A stretch of DNA of 64,000 bases, from positions 220,241-284,240 of the forward strand of contig QKWP01000138.1 in the NCBI GenBank assembly GCA_003550325.1, given 5' to 3'. The notes under the pieces were generated by a model that was given only the letters and a program-made list of their open reading frames with translations, was not told the DNA's origin and did not search any database. This document shows, piece by piece, positions 46,210 through 56,879 of the stretch (positions are counted from its first letter, which is position 1; each line of letters starts with the position of its first letter). Position numbers and translations under genes: made by a program. The DNA comes from Gigaspora rosea (lineage: Eukaryota > Glomeromycota > Glomeromycetes > Diversisporales > Gigasporaceae).

Positions 46210-48060
46210 TAAAATGTTTAGGTAAAGATTACTCTCCAAGATATTGTCATCCTTATTGACTTGCAAGAAATTGAATTCAAAGATGAAACTCTCTTGTTAG
46301 GAACAGACTAGTTCAACAAATTCAGAGCAAACCTTGACTTTGACAACTATACCTTAAAAATTTGCTATTTGGGAAAAAGAGCCACAATCTACACAACCCA
46401 TGTAAGTGGAGAACCAGTACCTAATGAATTTGAAGAGTTTACTGATGAGGACGAATAGATAGATGAAATTGAACGAAATGGAAACATATTTACTGAAGAA
46501 GGAGATCTGGAAGATAAAGATTTGTTCTATAACTCCTGGACTGAGGTTATCAATGAAAAGAATTAGCAGTTTATGTTGCATTAATTGCTGACATCGAAAT
46601 CCCACTCTCTACCCTACAAATTAACACTTCTTTAACTAACTCTGAAAAGAAGATTGCAGAAAAGATCCTTCTCAACAACTATCATATTTTTGCAGAAAAT
46701 ATTTTAGAAGAAGGACAAATCTTAGAACTTGGACAAACCAATGAAGTCTGTCATAAAATTTATACTCCAAATGCCAGCCCAATTAGACAATAAGCTTATA
46801 GAGCTTCTCCAGATAATCAAGAATTTCTTAAAAATGAAATTAAAGAAATAGAAAAACGAGGAATTATCAGAGAATTATGTAGCCCATAGTCTTCTTCTGT
46901 GTTATCATACCCAAAAAGAATAGAAAGAAGAGACTTTGTATTGACTATCGAAAGCTGAATGCAGTTACAGAAAAAAATGTCTACCCTCTTCCTAATATTA
47001 ATGAAATTTTTTTTGTCTTCGAAGGAGCCCAATGGTTTACTAGTCTGGATCTAGCTAGTAGATACTGGCAAGTCTCTATAAAAGAGAAAGATAAAAAGAA
47101 AATTGCCTTTATTACTAGACAAGGAATATATGAATTCAACGTAATGCCTTTTGGGTTATACAATGCCCCTGCAACATTTCAATAATTAATGGACAAAATT
47201 CTGCGACCATTTATTACCAAATTTGTAGTAGTTTATCTGGATAATATTACTAACTATTCAAAAACATTCAAAGAACATTGTGAAACCTCCAAACTGTATT
47301 TAAAACAATACAAGTAGCTAACCTAAAATTGAATACAGAAAAGTGTTTCTTCTTTTTAAATGAGTTAAAATTCTTAGAACATATTGTAGATAAAGTTGGA
47401 GTCAAACCTAATGAAGAAAAGATAGCAAAAGTAAAAAAACTTTTTGACACCTACTACTATTTGTCAAATTAGAGGATTCTTAGAACTTGACTCTATTACA
47501 AAAAATTCATAAAAGGATTCTCCAAAATTGCTAAACCTTTAAATCTCCTACTACAAAAAGACCAACCTTACCACTGGAGAAATGAACAAGAGAATGCCTT
47601 TCAAACTCTTAAGGACCATCTCATTACTGCACCAATTTTGCAGTATTGTGACTTTAAACAGTCTTTTTATATCCATACCGATGCTTCACAATCTGGTCTA
47701 GGAGCGTACCCGCCTAAATTGATGAGAACAAAAGAGAACACATAATTGTATATGCAAGTTGAAGTCTCTCCAAAGCTAAACAAAACTACTCAGCTATAGA
47801 ACTAGAATGCTTAGCTATAGTATGGGCAGTAGAACATTTCTATCAATATTTAGGAGGAAATCACTTTTATCTCATTACTGACCATGCAGCCTTGAAATGG
47901 CTCAGAACTATGAAACTTGTTGGACGAAGAGCCAGATGGATTATGTGCCTTGAACTATATAACTTTACTACAATCCAAAAAGTGGGAAGAAAATATAATA
48001 ATGCTGACTCATTATCCAGAATATATAAAGAAAATGAAAATCTAAAGAAGAACAGGAAGT
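46210..48060 (+). pseudogene. Gypsy protease tail, reverse transcriptase and RNase H
   Basis: 46220-46400 reads like the end of a retropepsin (VILIDLQEIEFKDETLLLGT, then KFRANLDFDNYTLKI). RT follows: [14 protein letters not shown] region near 46850, [16 protein letters not shown] (motif A, 47043-47090), [20 protein letters not shown] (motif B region, 47108-47167) and VVYLDN (47228-47245), where the family has YLDD, so the second Asp is lost. RNase H: YIHTDASQSGLGA, ELECLAIVWAVEHF, LITDHAALKWL and KYNNADSLSRI. Stops include TAG at 46309, TAA at 47183 and many frameshifts. It is catalytically dead. Confidence 0.82.
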
Positions 48061-48287
48061 TAATTTCTTTGATCTACCTACTGAGGAGGAAGCCTGGGAT
48101 GCTGTCCTTGCAGAAAACCCAATTACTATACCAATGGATGAGGATGAAGTAGAGATATTCTACTTGGGTAATGATAAGGAACCTGATAACAAGAAAGAAT
48201 TCTTTGAATTTATCAATCTCTATTTGGAAACCACCTGGGATAATATTGAATCTCTCCTACCAAATTATCCAATAACCTATACATTAA

Positions 48288-48648
48288 GGGTAGAGTGTAT
48301 GTTGATCATTTTCAATAATAGTAAAATTGCCGTATTATGTATCACAGCATACAAAAACTTGTTTTATCGAAAAAAAATAGATTTACGGTATTTTCAATAT
48401 CTGAATTTTCATTTCGATGCAAAAAATTTAATAGATTATGTTTTATTTTTTTAAAAAATATGTCAAGAAGTTAGCAATAGTTGCGACAGAAAATTTTTTT
48501 TGCAACGGGACAAAACAAGTTAAAACCAGTTTTTGATAGTAAACAAAATATCTAGAATATTTGATCTCATATTAGTATTTGTAATTTTGTGTTACCGATA
48601 ATCATAACATAAGTTTCATAATAGAAATGACGTCATTACACTCTACCC
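48288..48648. mobile_element. TTAA-flanked foldback element, copy 2 (in Gypsy pol)
   Basis: 361 bp between TTAA (48284-48287) and TTAA (48649-48652). The ends GGGTAGAGTGTA and TACACTCTACCC are inverted. It interrupts the region after RNase H; pol-like reading resumes with KELELVHLNEEYDN after 48655. A short non-matching interior distinguishes it from copies 1 and 3. Noncoding. Confidence 0.8.
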
Positions 48649-48652
48649 TTAA

Positions 48653-49680
48653 CAATAAAGAGCTAGAATTAGTCCACCTAAATGAAGAATATGATAATAG
48701 TAATAGAGAAGGTATCTTTAATGATCAAAGTAATCTCGACAATTTTAAAAACTTAATAGAACTCTTAAGTCCAAAGACATAGACGAACTTGAAGATATAA
48801 CCAGACTATCAACTGGGTACTAAAACAAAATCGAGAAAGAAGACATAGACATTATCGAGAAAGATGGCAGAAACATTTTGAGCAACTAAAAGAAACTGCA
48901 CAAGAAAATAATTCAGAACTTGATTCTGAAACCCAAAAAGGTGCTCAAACTATATGAGATCTGGAGATTGTCTGAAAAATATTGCATAATGATTTATCCC
49001 CTACACTTCATGAAAGTATTCATCCCTATGGTTATGAGACCATGATCTTCTCTCTTATTGGAATTGTGTATAACAACCAATTCTGCACTTGGTATTATAT
49101 CAAATATATTAGTAAATGATTTAATATAAAAGATAAAGAAAAAAGACTTACCAGAGATTGAAAAGATCCTTGCACCCAATGTTGGTGTAAAAATAACTAT
49201 ACAGCCCTGTGATGAATGCTCTACCTGCTATGTTGAGTTATGGCTCTGGGCAACAATTAAATGGTATTCTATTAAAACTATAAGACCCTGCTATTGGAAC
49301 ACCCCAAGTGACAATTTTGAAGAAATCCCAAACTTTTCTGAACCTTGTTCCTATAAATCATTACTTTTGGAACTCTAATTTGGACAACAATCTGATCCTT
49401 TAATAATTCAACAAACAATTACTAACGTTCAAGTAAACTATTTTGTTATCCAACCCGATTACAACTTAACAAACACCTCTTAGTGGTTGCCCCTGTTAGA
49501 AACACCCTTCCAACAATTATTGGATGAACACAATAATTTCTCTTTCACTTACCTTTGTAATTCTGTTTGGTGGACAATATCTAATCCTACCTCTTATAAT
49601 TAAAACTTTATATATTCCTTCTTTTAAAACCCAACAATAAACTTAATCCAGTCTAGGTTATCGATATCCTAGCACCCCTT
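48653..49680 (+). pseudogene. Gypsy linker between RNase H and integrase, unassigned
   Basis: 48653-48790 continues the pol-like reading. 49180-49600 has a different, plausible coding frame with several Cys and Trp (QPCDECSTCYVELWLWATIK, CYWNTPSDNFEEIPNFSEPC), then QTITNVQVNYFVIQPDYNL. This is not a usual part of a Gypsy pol; it may be an insertion or a lineage-specific domain. Stops break it. No family recognised. Confidence 0.4.
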
Positions 49681-50076
49681 TCAAAAAAATGGAACCGGAA
49701 TATAATCAAAATTTAAACCTATTTTTAGAAACAGCAACCTACTCTTACAAATTTCAAAAACCCAAAAAGAACAATTGAAAAAGAAAAGTCAATATTTTTG
49801 TATTAAAAACAATCAATTATACAAAAAAAAACAAGAAACAAAGTCAAAACTCACTAAAAGTAATACAAAAACATGAGGTTGAATCTGTCCTATATCTCAT
49901 GCATAACTATTCTTTTGGAGCAACTGACAAAATATTTGATAAAATCAAAAGTCGATACTATTGGCTTCAGATGTATGAGCATATTTGAAACTATGTAAAA
50001 ACCTGTGATAGTTGCCAGAAAAGAGGAAAATATAGACAACATAGTCCTCTTCATTCTATCGAAGTAGGTGCGCCCT
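49681..50076 (+). pseudogene. Gypsy integrase zinc-binding (H2C2) domain
   Basis: The reading includes SQYFCIKNNQLYKKKQE, then HEVESVLYLMHN (the two His), FDKIKSRYYWLQMYEHI and NYVKTCDSCQKRGKYRQHS (the two Cys). This is the integrase N-terminal H2C2 domain. One TGA and frameshifts are present. The sequence stops at the TTAA where copy 3 of the foldback family is inserted, and continues on the other side. Confidence 0.8.
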
Positions 50077-50080
50077 TTAA

Positions 50081-50591
50081 GGGTAGGGGTACATAGATCA
50101 TTTATCATATGATTTTTGTGGTACAATGAGATTTATATAGAAATTGAAAATGTGCTACTAATAAAGCTTTTTATAGTTGTAACCAAATTTGACTAAAATT
50201 TTATTATATAGAATAAAATGCACATTTTATAATAGTAAAATTTTGATATAGTATATATTTAAAAAAATTATACTTCTATATATAATAAAGTTTCTTCCAG
50301 TTGGCTCAAATTTCTCCGAGTACACAAAATAATTAATTTTGATTGGTCGATATCATATGATCATCATATGATTTTTGTAAACAACTTTCGACACCTAAAG
50401 TTTAAATCTTTATAACTTGATGAATATTCAACCAATTTTGATAATTTTACTATTTTTAGAATCGCAAAAACTGTTCTATAATTTTATTTAATAATTTAAA
50501 TGATTTGCTTAAAAAAATTTTACTAAACTTTAAAAAGAAAAAATCGATACCACAAAAATCATATGATAAATAATCTATGTACCCCCTACCA
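50081..50591. mobile_element. TTAA-flanked foldback element, copy 3 (in integrase)
   Basis: 511 bp between TTAA (50077-50080) and TTAA (50592-50595). Inverted ends of about 43 bp: GGGTAGGGGTACATAGATCA through TGATTTTTGTGGTA. Removing the element and one TTAA leaves the integrase reading continuous in frame. The interior resembles copy 1 (15790-16294) near 50400-50480. Noncoding; needs a transposase in trans. Confidence 0.85.
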
Positions 50592-51440
50592 TTAACAAAA
50601 TTGGCCTTGATTTTGTTGGACCCCTCCTTCCTACTGCTCAAAGAAATAAATATATAATCATTGCTATGGATTATATAACCAAATACCTTGAGGCTAAAGC
50701 TGTACCCAATGCAACTACTCAACAAACCACTGATTTTATCTATGAAGAGATCATTTGTAGACATGGATGTTCTAACTTTATACTTTCTGATCGGTGAATC
50801 CAATTTTAATAATTTGCTAAACAAAGGCTTAATGCAGAAATTCCAAATTAAACATCTGCTACTACTCTTTACCATTCCCAATCGAATAGGCTATTAGAAC
50901 GTTTTAATAGAACCTTATGTGAAATTTTGGCTAAATTGGCTAATAGAAATACAAAATGAGATAAATTAATAACTTCTGTCCTATTTTCCTATAGAAGCTC
51001 TAAACATGCTACTACCAAGATTATGCCCTTCTTACTAACCTATACCAGAGAGCTGAAATTGCCTATATTTGAGCAATAGGAAGTCTTAGAAAAAAATCTT
51101 TTAACAAGACTATATACACTTGTAGAAGATTTACCTGTCAAGAAGGAGCAAGCCAAGAAGAATATTAAAAAAGCTTAACAACGACAAAAGTTCTAATAAA
51201 ATAAGAAGTTAAAAAAAGTTCAACAGTTATTTGAAAAGGAAGAACAAGTACTGTGCTATGATGCTGCAAGGAATAAACATTTCACAGAAAAATTATTACT
51301 GAAATGGAAAGGAACCTATTTTATCTATAGTAAGTAGCACCAGATGTTTACAAACTTCATACCATGAATGGACAAATTTGGAAACACCAATCAATGTCTA
51401 TTTACTAAAAAATACTATATCCATCAAGCATGGAACCCCA
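50592..51440 (+). pseudogene. Gypsy integrase core and C-terminus
   Basis: The catalytic core is recognisable: GLDFVGPLLP (first Asp), FILSDR (second Asp; the following Gly is replaced by a TGA stop) and RLLERFNRTL (Glu). RSSKHATTKIMPFLLTY and a Lys-rich tail follow (VEDLPVKKEQAKKN). Near 51290 a KLLLKWKGTY stretch resembles the C-terminal chromo/SH3-like part of Gypsy integrases. Several stops and frameshifts. All three catalytic residues remain, but the reading is broken. Confidence 0.8.
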
Positions 51441-51516
51441 TGATTATTATATAAACGGTTTATTTCTTTATTTTTATTTTTATTTTTATTTTATTTCTTT
51501 TATTAGCTTTAAAAAT

Positions 51517-51917
51517 GACAACTTTAGTAGAATTAGTTTTGCGAGAATTAGAGAAGACAGAACCAGTCAATGTTAATATTGAACCTCCTTCTTATGATCA
51601 AAGGGATAAGACTAAAATTAAAGTTTGAAAAACCTATTAGGTGTTAATGAGTATAGCCAGACTTAGAAACAATGAGGTTAATCGAACAGGGCTCTAGTTT
51701 ATGCTTATTATTTGGGAGAATTACTAGAAGCCAAGCTAAAAACCCAGCTCAACGAACAGTTTTGGCTAATCTCCTAATTAAACACTATGAAAAAGCAGCT
51801 ACACGTGTTTATAAAATATTTTCTCCCTATGGTATAGATGCTATTTATAGAACTAAGCTCCTAGTTCTATCCAATATTCCAAGATTGAGAACCTCAGATC
51901 TTATCTTTCTTAGTTGA
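51517..51917 (+). pseudogene. Small unassigned ORF remnant downstream of pol
   Basis: MTTLVELVLRELEKTEPVNV starts at 51517 and is followed by a stop near 51628. A second open frame (51672-51917) reads MRLIEQGSSLCLLFGRITRS to IPRLRTSDLIF, and a third frame overlaps it. Either a lineage-specific extra ORF of the Gypsy element or unrelated. No domain recognised. Confidence 0.35.
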
Positions 51918-51949
51918 AAAATAATTTTTTTTCTTTTTATTCTTTCTCT

Positions 51950-53260
51950 TGAGTTTTCATGAAATTCGAAAATAAGTCCAAGAGAATGTTGACTTATGAA
52001 ACATCACAAAACAAACATAACTTTTGAAACTGTGATTTGAATTTGATGAAACTACTACTATTTGATTCAGCTCACCGAGATGGTTCAAATGAGCTATAGT
52101 ACGTCCTTGTATGACCTTTGGTTGCCAAGATAGAAGTTGTTAAACATTTATAATTATATTTATCTTTAGATCAGCAATCTGATTGGCTACGAGATTGCTG
52201 CAGGTAAAAACATTAGATCTGACAGATCTGAAAGATGTAGTTTTTATAGCTTATATTCAAGATATCTCATATATCATATTTATATCATTTATCACATATA
52301 TTATATTTATTATATTTATACTATATATTTTATTAATAGTAGTTGTAGTATATATAAAATTTCAAAAAGTATAAAAGTAGCCGATGCGGACCTCAAGTTC
52401 AATATCGAGTCTTTATACTCTTTTAATAAATAAATACAACTATTAACTACACAAATTAAACGTTATTAGTATTCTCATATACTTTTAATTGTAGCCTTTT
52501 TCGTTATTGCAAATTGCCTTAAATCTTCTTTGTTAAGTTTTCTTAAAAACGCTATATCGATTTAGATATACCACAGTAACAAGGTTTGAGGTTATACAAA
52601 GTGTTCACTATCTAAAATCGCTTTAGTTACCTAATATTTTTAAAGAAGTGGATATAAGATAACAATATTAATTATGCAAATAAGCAAATGATCAAATGTT
52701 ACAATAATTACATATTATATAATCACCAAAAAAATGCCCAGATTTACAATTTAAGGTAAAAGAAGATATTGTAGTAAAGTTAACTTTGATTGATAATATC
52801 ATGTGATTTATCTAACAGAATTAAATGATTTTGATATCAACTAACTCTTCTTATAAAGACGAATCTAATAGTATAAAAATTATTAAATTCTAATTACTGG
52901 ATTAAAAAATATTATTGTTCAAAGATAAGGAAACGAAGATAAGGATTCTAGAATGGGTGAAGATATTGTGGTGAATTTGATCTATATCATGATACAATAA
53001 TTAGAATTGAATAATTTTTGTAATATTTGATTTGTCTTAAGAAGACAAATCAAATAGTGGTTAGATCATTCAATTCTGATCACTGGATTACAAGATATTA
53101 ACAATTATATACGATACACTATGATACAAAGATAATTTTGAGGGTATTATAATAAAATGCAAAGTTAGTTATAAGGTAAGTGCTCTTTGGTACTATGCAA
53201 ATCAATAATTATGCTCTAAGTAAAGTTGTTCAGACTAACAAATTATGTATGCTCTAAAAG
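51950..53260. other. AT-rich flank of the Gypsy remnant, possible LTR
   Basis: Contains GATTGGCTACGAGATTGCTG (52179), a TATA-like TATATAAAATTTC (52352) and AATAAATAAAT (52426), an order expected of an LTR. No matching 5' copy was found, so the assignment is open. Beyond 52500 nothing is recognised except ATTCTGATCACTGGATTA words shared with other repeats. Confidence 0.3.
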
Positions 53261-53264
53261 TTTT

Positions 53265-53600
53265 ATAAAATTTAAGGGAAAAGAGTACTATTTTAAAATT
53301 ATATATAAACTTAATAATAAATATTTTTATATTTTATTTTATAAAAAATTATAATAAATAAACTAATTATATTTTAAACCAAGTTTGTAGAGCAGGTTTT
53401 TCTGATTCCAATAATAGTAAAATTATTAAAATTGGTTAAAAACTTAGTAAGATATGAAATTTTAAAGATTGGGTATTAAAATTTACTAACTTATAAATTT
53501 ACGTAAATTGACCAATCAGCATTAGCAATTTTGTGCAACCCAGAAAATTTCTGGCCAACCCAAAAAAACTTTATAAAATATACAAATATATTTTTTTAAA
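53265..53600. repeat. Diverged relative of the TTAA-flanked family
   Basis: Begins TTTAAGGGAAAAGAGTACT. The middle (53390-53470) is the inverse of 16105-16180, with ATTCCAATAATAGTAAAAT and ATTGGTTAAAAACTTAGTA. The right terminus is not seen. Noncoding. Confidence 0.5.
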
Positions 53601-53639
53601 AATAATAATAGTATGAAACTGACTGACCAACAAGAAGTA

Positions 53640-54382
53640 AAAGCATGGGGGTATGTATGTATCAAAGCCCAACAGAGCTCTGAGTGCACTTATATAGGAG
53701 TCTTAGGATGTTAAGAGGATTTGGGACCACCAGTAACAGGTATAGCTAGTATAAGTGCATGTAGTGGTATGAAAATCAGGTTGGCTGATCCTCATGATGC
53801 CATCCAACTATATTAGAAATTGGAAGCTTCGACAAAACATGCCTGAGTACTCATCACTATAGCGGAGAGTACAGTTGTTCGCATATTTTTGAAATCGGAA
53901 CGTTAAATTCTGGATCCCCAAGTCGCAGGAAAATCAGCTAGTTATGGCAGCATGCAGGCTTGAGATACTTACCCAATATATTAAAGGCAGATGCATGGCT
54001 TGAGATACGAACTCCTGAGAAGTACACTAGTAAGGAATCTTCTGGGTCACCAGATTGCAGGTATACCAATTTGGAAGCAGAAAGCGCCTATCTGGAGTTA
54101 CATACACCAAATTGGAAATGATGATATTAGGAAATGTGGGTAAAGTGGTGGACATGTAAACACTAATTGTTGGCTGGGAAAAAGGGACATCCAAAACAAG
54201 GCTAGCTATATAAATAGGAGTATAGTAGACTCTGGTAGGTCTAGATTATTGATAAAATAGTCCAAGTCTTGGTACTTAGTAGATAGTATAATAATTGTAA
54301 GCAATATATTGTAACGATTAATATACACTCAATAAAGTCCAGAGGTATGACCCCACCTTAATACTAAAAAATAATAATAATA
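53640..54382 (+). mobile_element. Longer copy of the retroposon seen at 23492-23768
   Basis: 54100-54362 matches the minus strand of 23492-23768 (ACACCAAATTGGAAATGATG, GGTAAAGTGGTGGACATG, CACTCAATAAAGTCCAGAGG, CACCTTAATACTAAAAAAT), and this copy extends about 450 bp further 5'. It ends in AAT repeats instead of poly(A). The 5' part has no recognisable coding or tRNA head. It is a non-LTR retroposon of unknown type. Confidence 0.65.
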
Positions 54383-54548
54383 ATAATACGCTGCCTTACT
54401 ATTTGTTGTTTATGCCTACCTTTATTATAATTTCCCATGAGATCATATCATAACTGAGAATCTTATATAAGAAGATTCCTGGTCACAAATAATTACATGA
54501 AAATTATAATGAAGGTAGGCATGAACAACATAAGTCAGGGTATTACTC
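54383..54548. mobile_element. MITE abutting the retroposon tail
   Basis: The left arm GCTGCCTTACTATTTGTTG / TTTATGCCTACCTTTATTAT and the right arm ATAATGAAGGTAGGCATGAA / CAACATAAGTCAGGGTATTA are inverted (about 55 bp). The left end merges into the AAT tail of the retroposon. Noncoding. Confidence 0.7.
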
Positions 54549-54555
54549 ATGAATT

Positions 54556-54675
54556 TCTTGTGAGCTTAAAAATTACAGCAGAGATTCTCGATGATCATAT
54601 GATGCAGATGACCCTTCAGGCCATCTGTATCCTATAATTATCGGGAATCTTTGCTGTAATTTTTAAACTCCCAGA
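54556..54675. mobile_element. Second small hairpin element
   Basis: The arms GAGCTTAAAAATTACAGCAG and TTTGCTGTAATTTTTAAACTC pair; inner GATGATCATATGATGCAGATG pairs partly with CATCTGTATCC. It lies directly after the previous MITE. Noncoding. Confidence 0.6.
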
Positions 54676-55589
54676 AAATTAATAATAATTATAGTTCAAA
54701 ATTTTACCATAATAGTTAAATTGTTTTAGGATTTTGATTAATTTAGCAGGTTGTGATATCACAGGTTAATATTTAAAAAAAAATTAAAATGTTTATTAGC
54801 TAGGGTTAGGATCCAAACTAGTATTAATATTAGATTAGAGGGTGCATATATATAAGCAAAATTAAGCGCTAATAACTTTTAATTAGAAGCCCAAGACTAG
54901 TTTACTTAATGAAATTTCAAGTTCTTTAAAATTTTTGATTTTTTTTGTAATTTTTCCTAATTTTCGTTCATTTTGTTATACAAGATCTGTGTTCTAATTG
55001 GCCAATCATATTAACCTCCGATATAGCAACCTGCAATATTTATCAACCTTCTTGTTTTATTTATATTTTGTAAAATTTTAATAATAATTTAAAAATGTTT
55101 TATTAGTTGCATATGTCAATTTTATATAAAAGCAAGTGTAAGTGGGGCACCACTGGCACCCTTTAAGTTCAAGGTTGTTGTTATATATGATGTTATTTTT
55201 CTTAATGTAGTTATATGTTATTTGTATATGCTTGAAAACGCATATATAGTAAATTTATGTTAATCATATATGGTTTTTATTTTGGTGTTTATGTTTTGAC
55301 TAATGAGGTATGTATTTATTTATTATTTTATGTACGTTTATATACTTATGTGTTGAGAATTTTAAAAAGAATAGATTTTTTTAAAAAATATATCAGAAAT
55401 CTTGCAGATAGATTTTTTGATTTTTAATTCTGAAAAGAATATAAGAATATAAGTTCGATTTTTTGTGCAGATAGTATTTATATATGGCCACACACTTTTC
55501 GTTTTGCATTACTCGCCGTACCATTTTTTCAATTTTCTCAATTTTTTTTAGTTTCTAATTGTTCCAATTGATTGATTTTTGACAACTAT

Positions 55590-55800
55590 TTTCATCTGGT
55601 GTCACCTAATAATGCCTAACGCAACTCACGTAACCTGACGCAACCGCTCACGTGACCTTAAAACCATAATGGTTTTCTGCGTCATTCGTCATGCGTCAGT
55701 GGCGCAACTTATGGTTTCTTCAGGTTGCGTCAAGGTTTAGTCATTCTTCATCAGCTGCGTCAAGCATCTATAGTGTCACCCGATGGAGACCTTAATTTCC
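55590..55800. repeat. TGACGCAAC dyad cluster
   Basis: The words TAACGCAACTCACG, TGACGCAACCGCTCACGTG, CAGGTTGCGTCAAGG and GCTGCGTCAAGC alternate in both orientations, bounded by GTGTCACCTAATAA and TAGTGTCACCCGATGG (weak direct/inverted ends). GC-richer than its surroundings. Probably a decayed foldback element. Confidence 0.5.
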
Positions 55801-56339
55801 CGTAATCATCCGGTAGGACTGACAGGAAAATATATTACTGCCGGCCCATTTCTTTAATTCTTTGCAAAATAAAAATTAACTTCGTATAACCTTAAATATG
55901 AACATTATTCTATTTACAGTAAATTAAAAAAATAAATAAATAAAAAAACCCCCCGTCCATCTGTCCCGAATTTTGAAATCCATGTAATGCAAACAAAAAA
56001 TCAACTTTGCGTAATCTAAATATTTATACATGCATTTTCCCGATCTTCCTTTGTTAGCATTTTTTTTATTTTACAAACAGTTCTTACTAAATTTTATTTT
56101 ATTTTGTTTTTATTTACAAACAGTTTTTACTCGTACTCGAATTTTATATAATTTCAGATCAGATTTAAATTTCTGGTCTGGCATTTATATACAAATTTTA
56201 TTTTAATATAGCGACTTATACATGCGTAAAATGGTCAATTTACGCAGAATAATAACATCATTCCATAATAGATACAAATTCTAGCTAAAGAATGATTTAA
56301 ATTCTCATTCTGATATATAATATAAATAAATAATAAATA

Positions 56340-56370
56340 AATTATTAAATATATATATATATATATATAA
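56340..56370. repeat. AT microsatellite
   Basis: ATATAT run of about 20 bp. Simple sequence. Confidence 0.8.
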
Positions 56371-56879
56371 ACCCAATTTAGTCATTTATATAAGATAAAG
56401 TTAGAAAATTGTTTCATTATAGCTCGCAATCGCATTCAATTTCAATAGACTTACTAATTATTCTTCAATTTAAATTAATCAATAACATAATTGGTGGAAT
56501 TAAATCGTGAAGGAAAATTAGTAAACCCAACCCGATTTTAACTAAAAAGTTAATTAATTAAAATATACATATATATGCATATATACGTATATATTTATAT
56601 TATATAAAATAAAATAATTGCATTAAATTATTCAATGTGTCTTATATTCACACTATTCAAATTCCTTAGAATACTTTATATGCATACACGAATAATAATT
56701 AATACCCTATACACTGATATGTAAATTGTAATTAATCCTATTCAAAGTTCAGTATGCAATTTACCAGCTATAATTATATATTATCCATACATATATATCT
56801 AAAAGACACCAATTTCGAAACTTACGGCATATAATTTCTTTAATAATAAAAACTTCATTTATGTATATCCAGTTTAATA

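Larger units (their letters stand above)
46200..51440 (+). mobile_element. Decayed Ty3/Gypsy LTR retrotransposon pol region
   Basis: Protease remnant, RT, RNase H and integrase follow in Ty3/Gypsy order, all on the plus strand and riddled with stops and frameshifts. Two TTAA-flanked elements are inserted. No Gag is seen immediately upstream and no convincing LTR pair was identified, so the element is incomplete. It is much older than the LINE at 30.7-37.2 kb. Confidence 0.85.

Noticed and set aside
46354..47450. Several minus-strand reading frames of 60-83 codons
   Set aside because: Antisense to the Gypsy pol, whose motifs are clear on the plus strand.
55590..55800. CREB/AP-1-like regulatory cluster (TGACGCAA words)
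   Set aside because: Words occur in both orientations with element-like ends and no gene nearby; a foldback origin is simpler.
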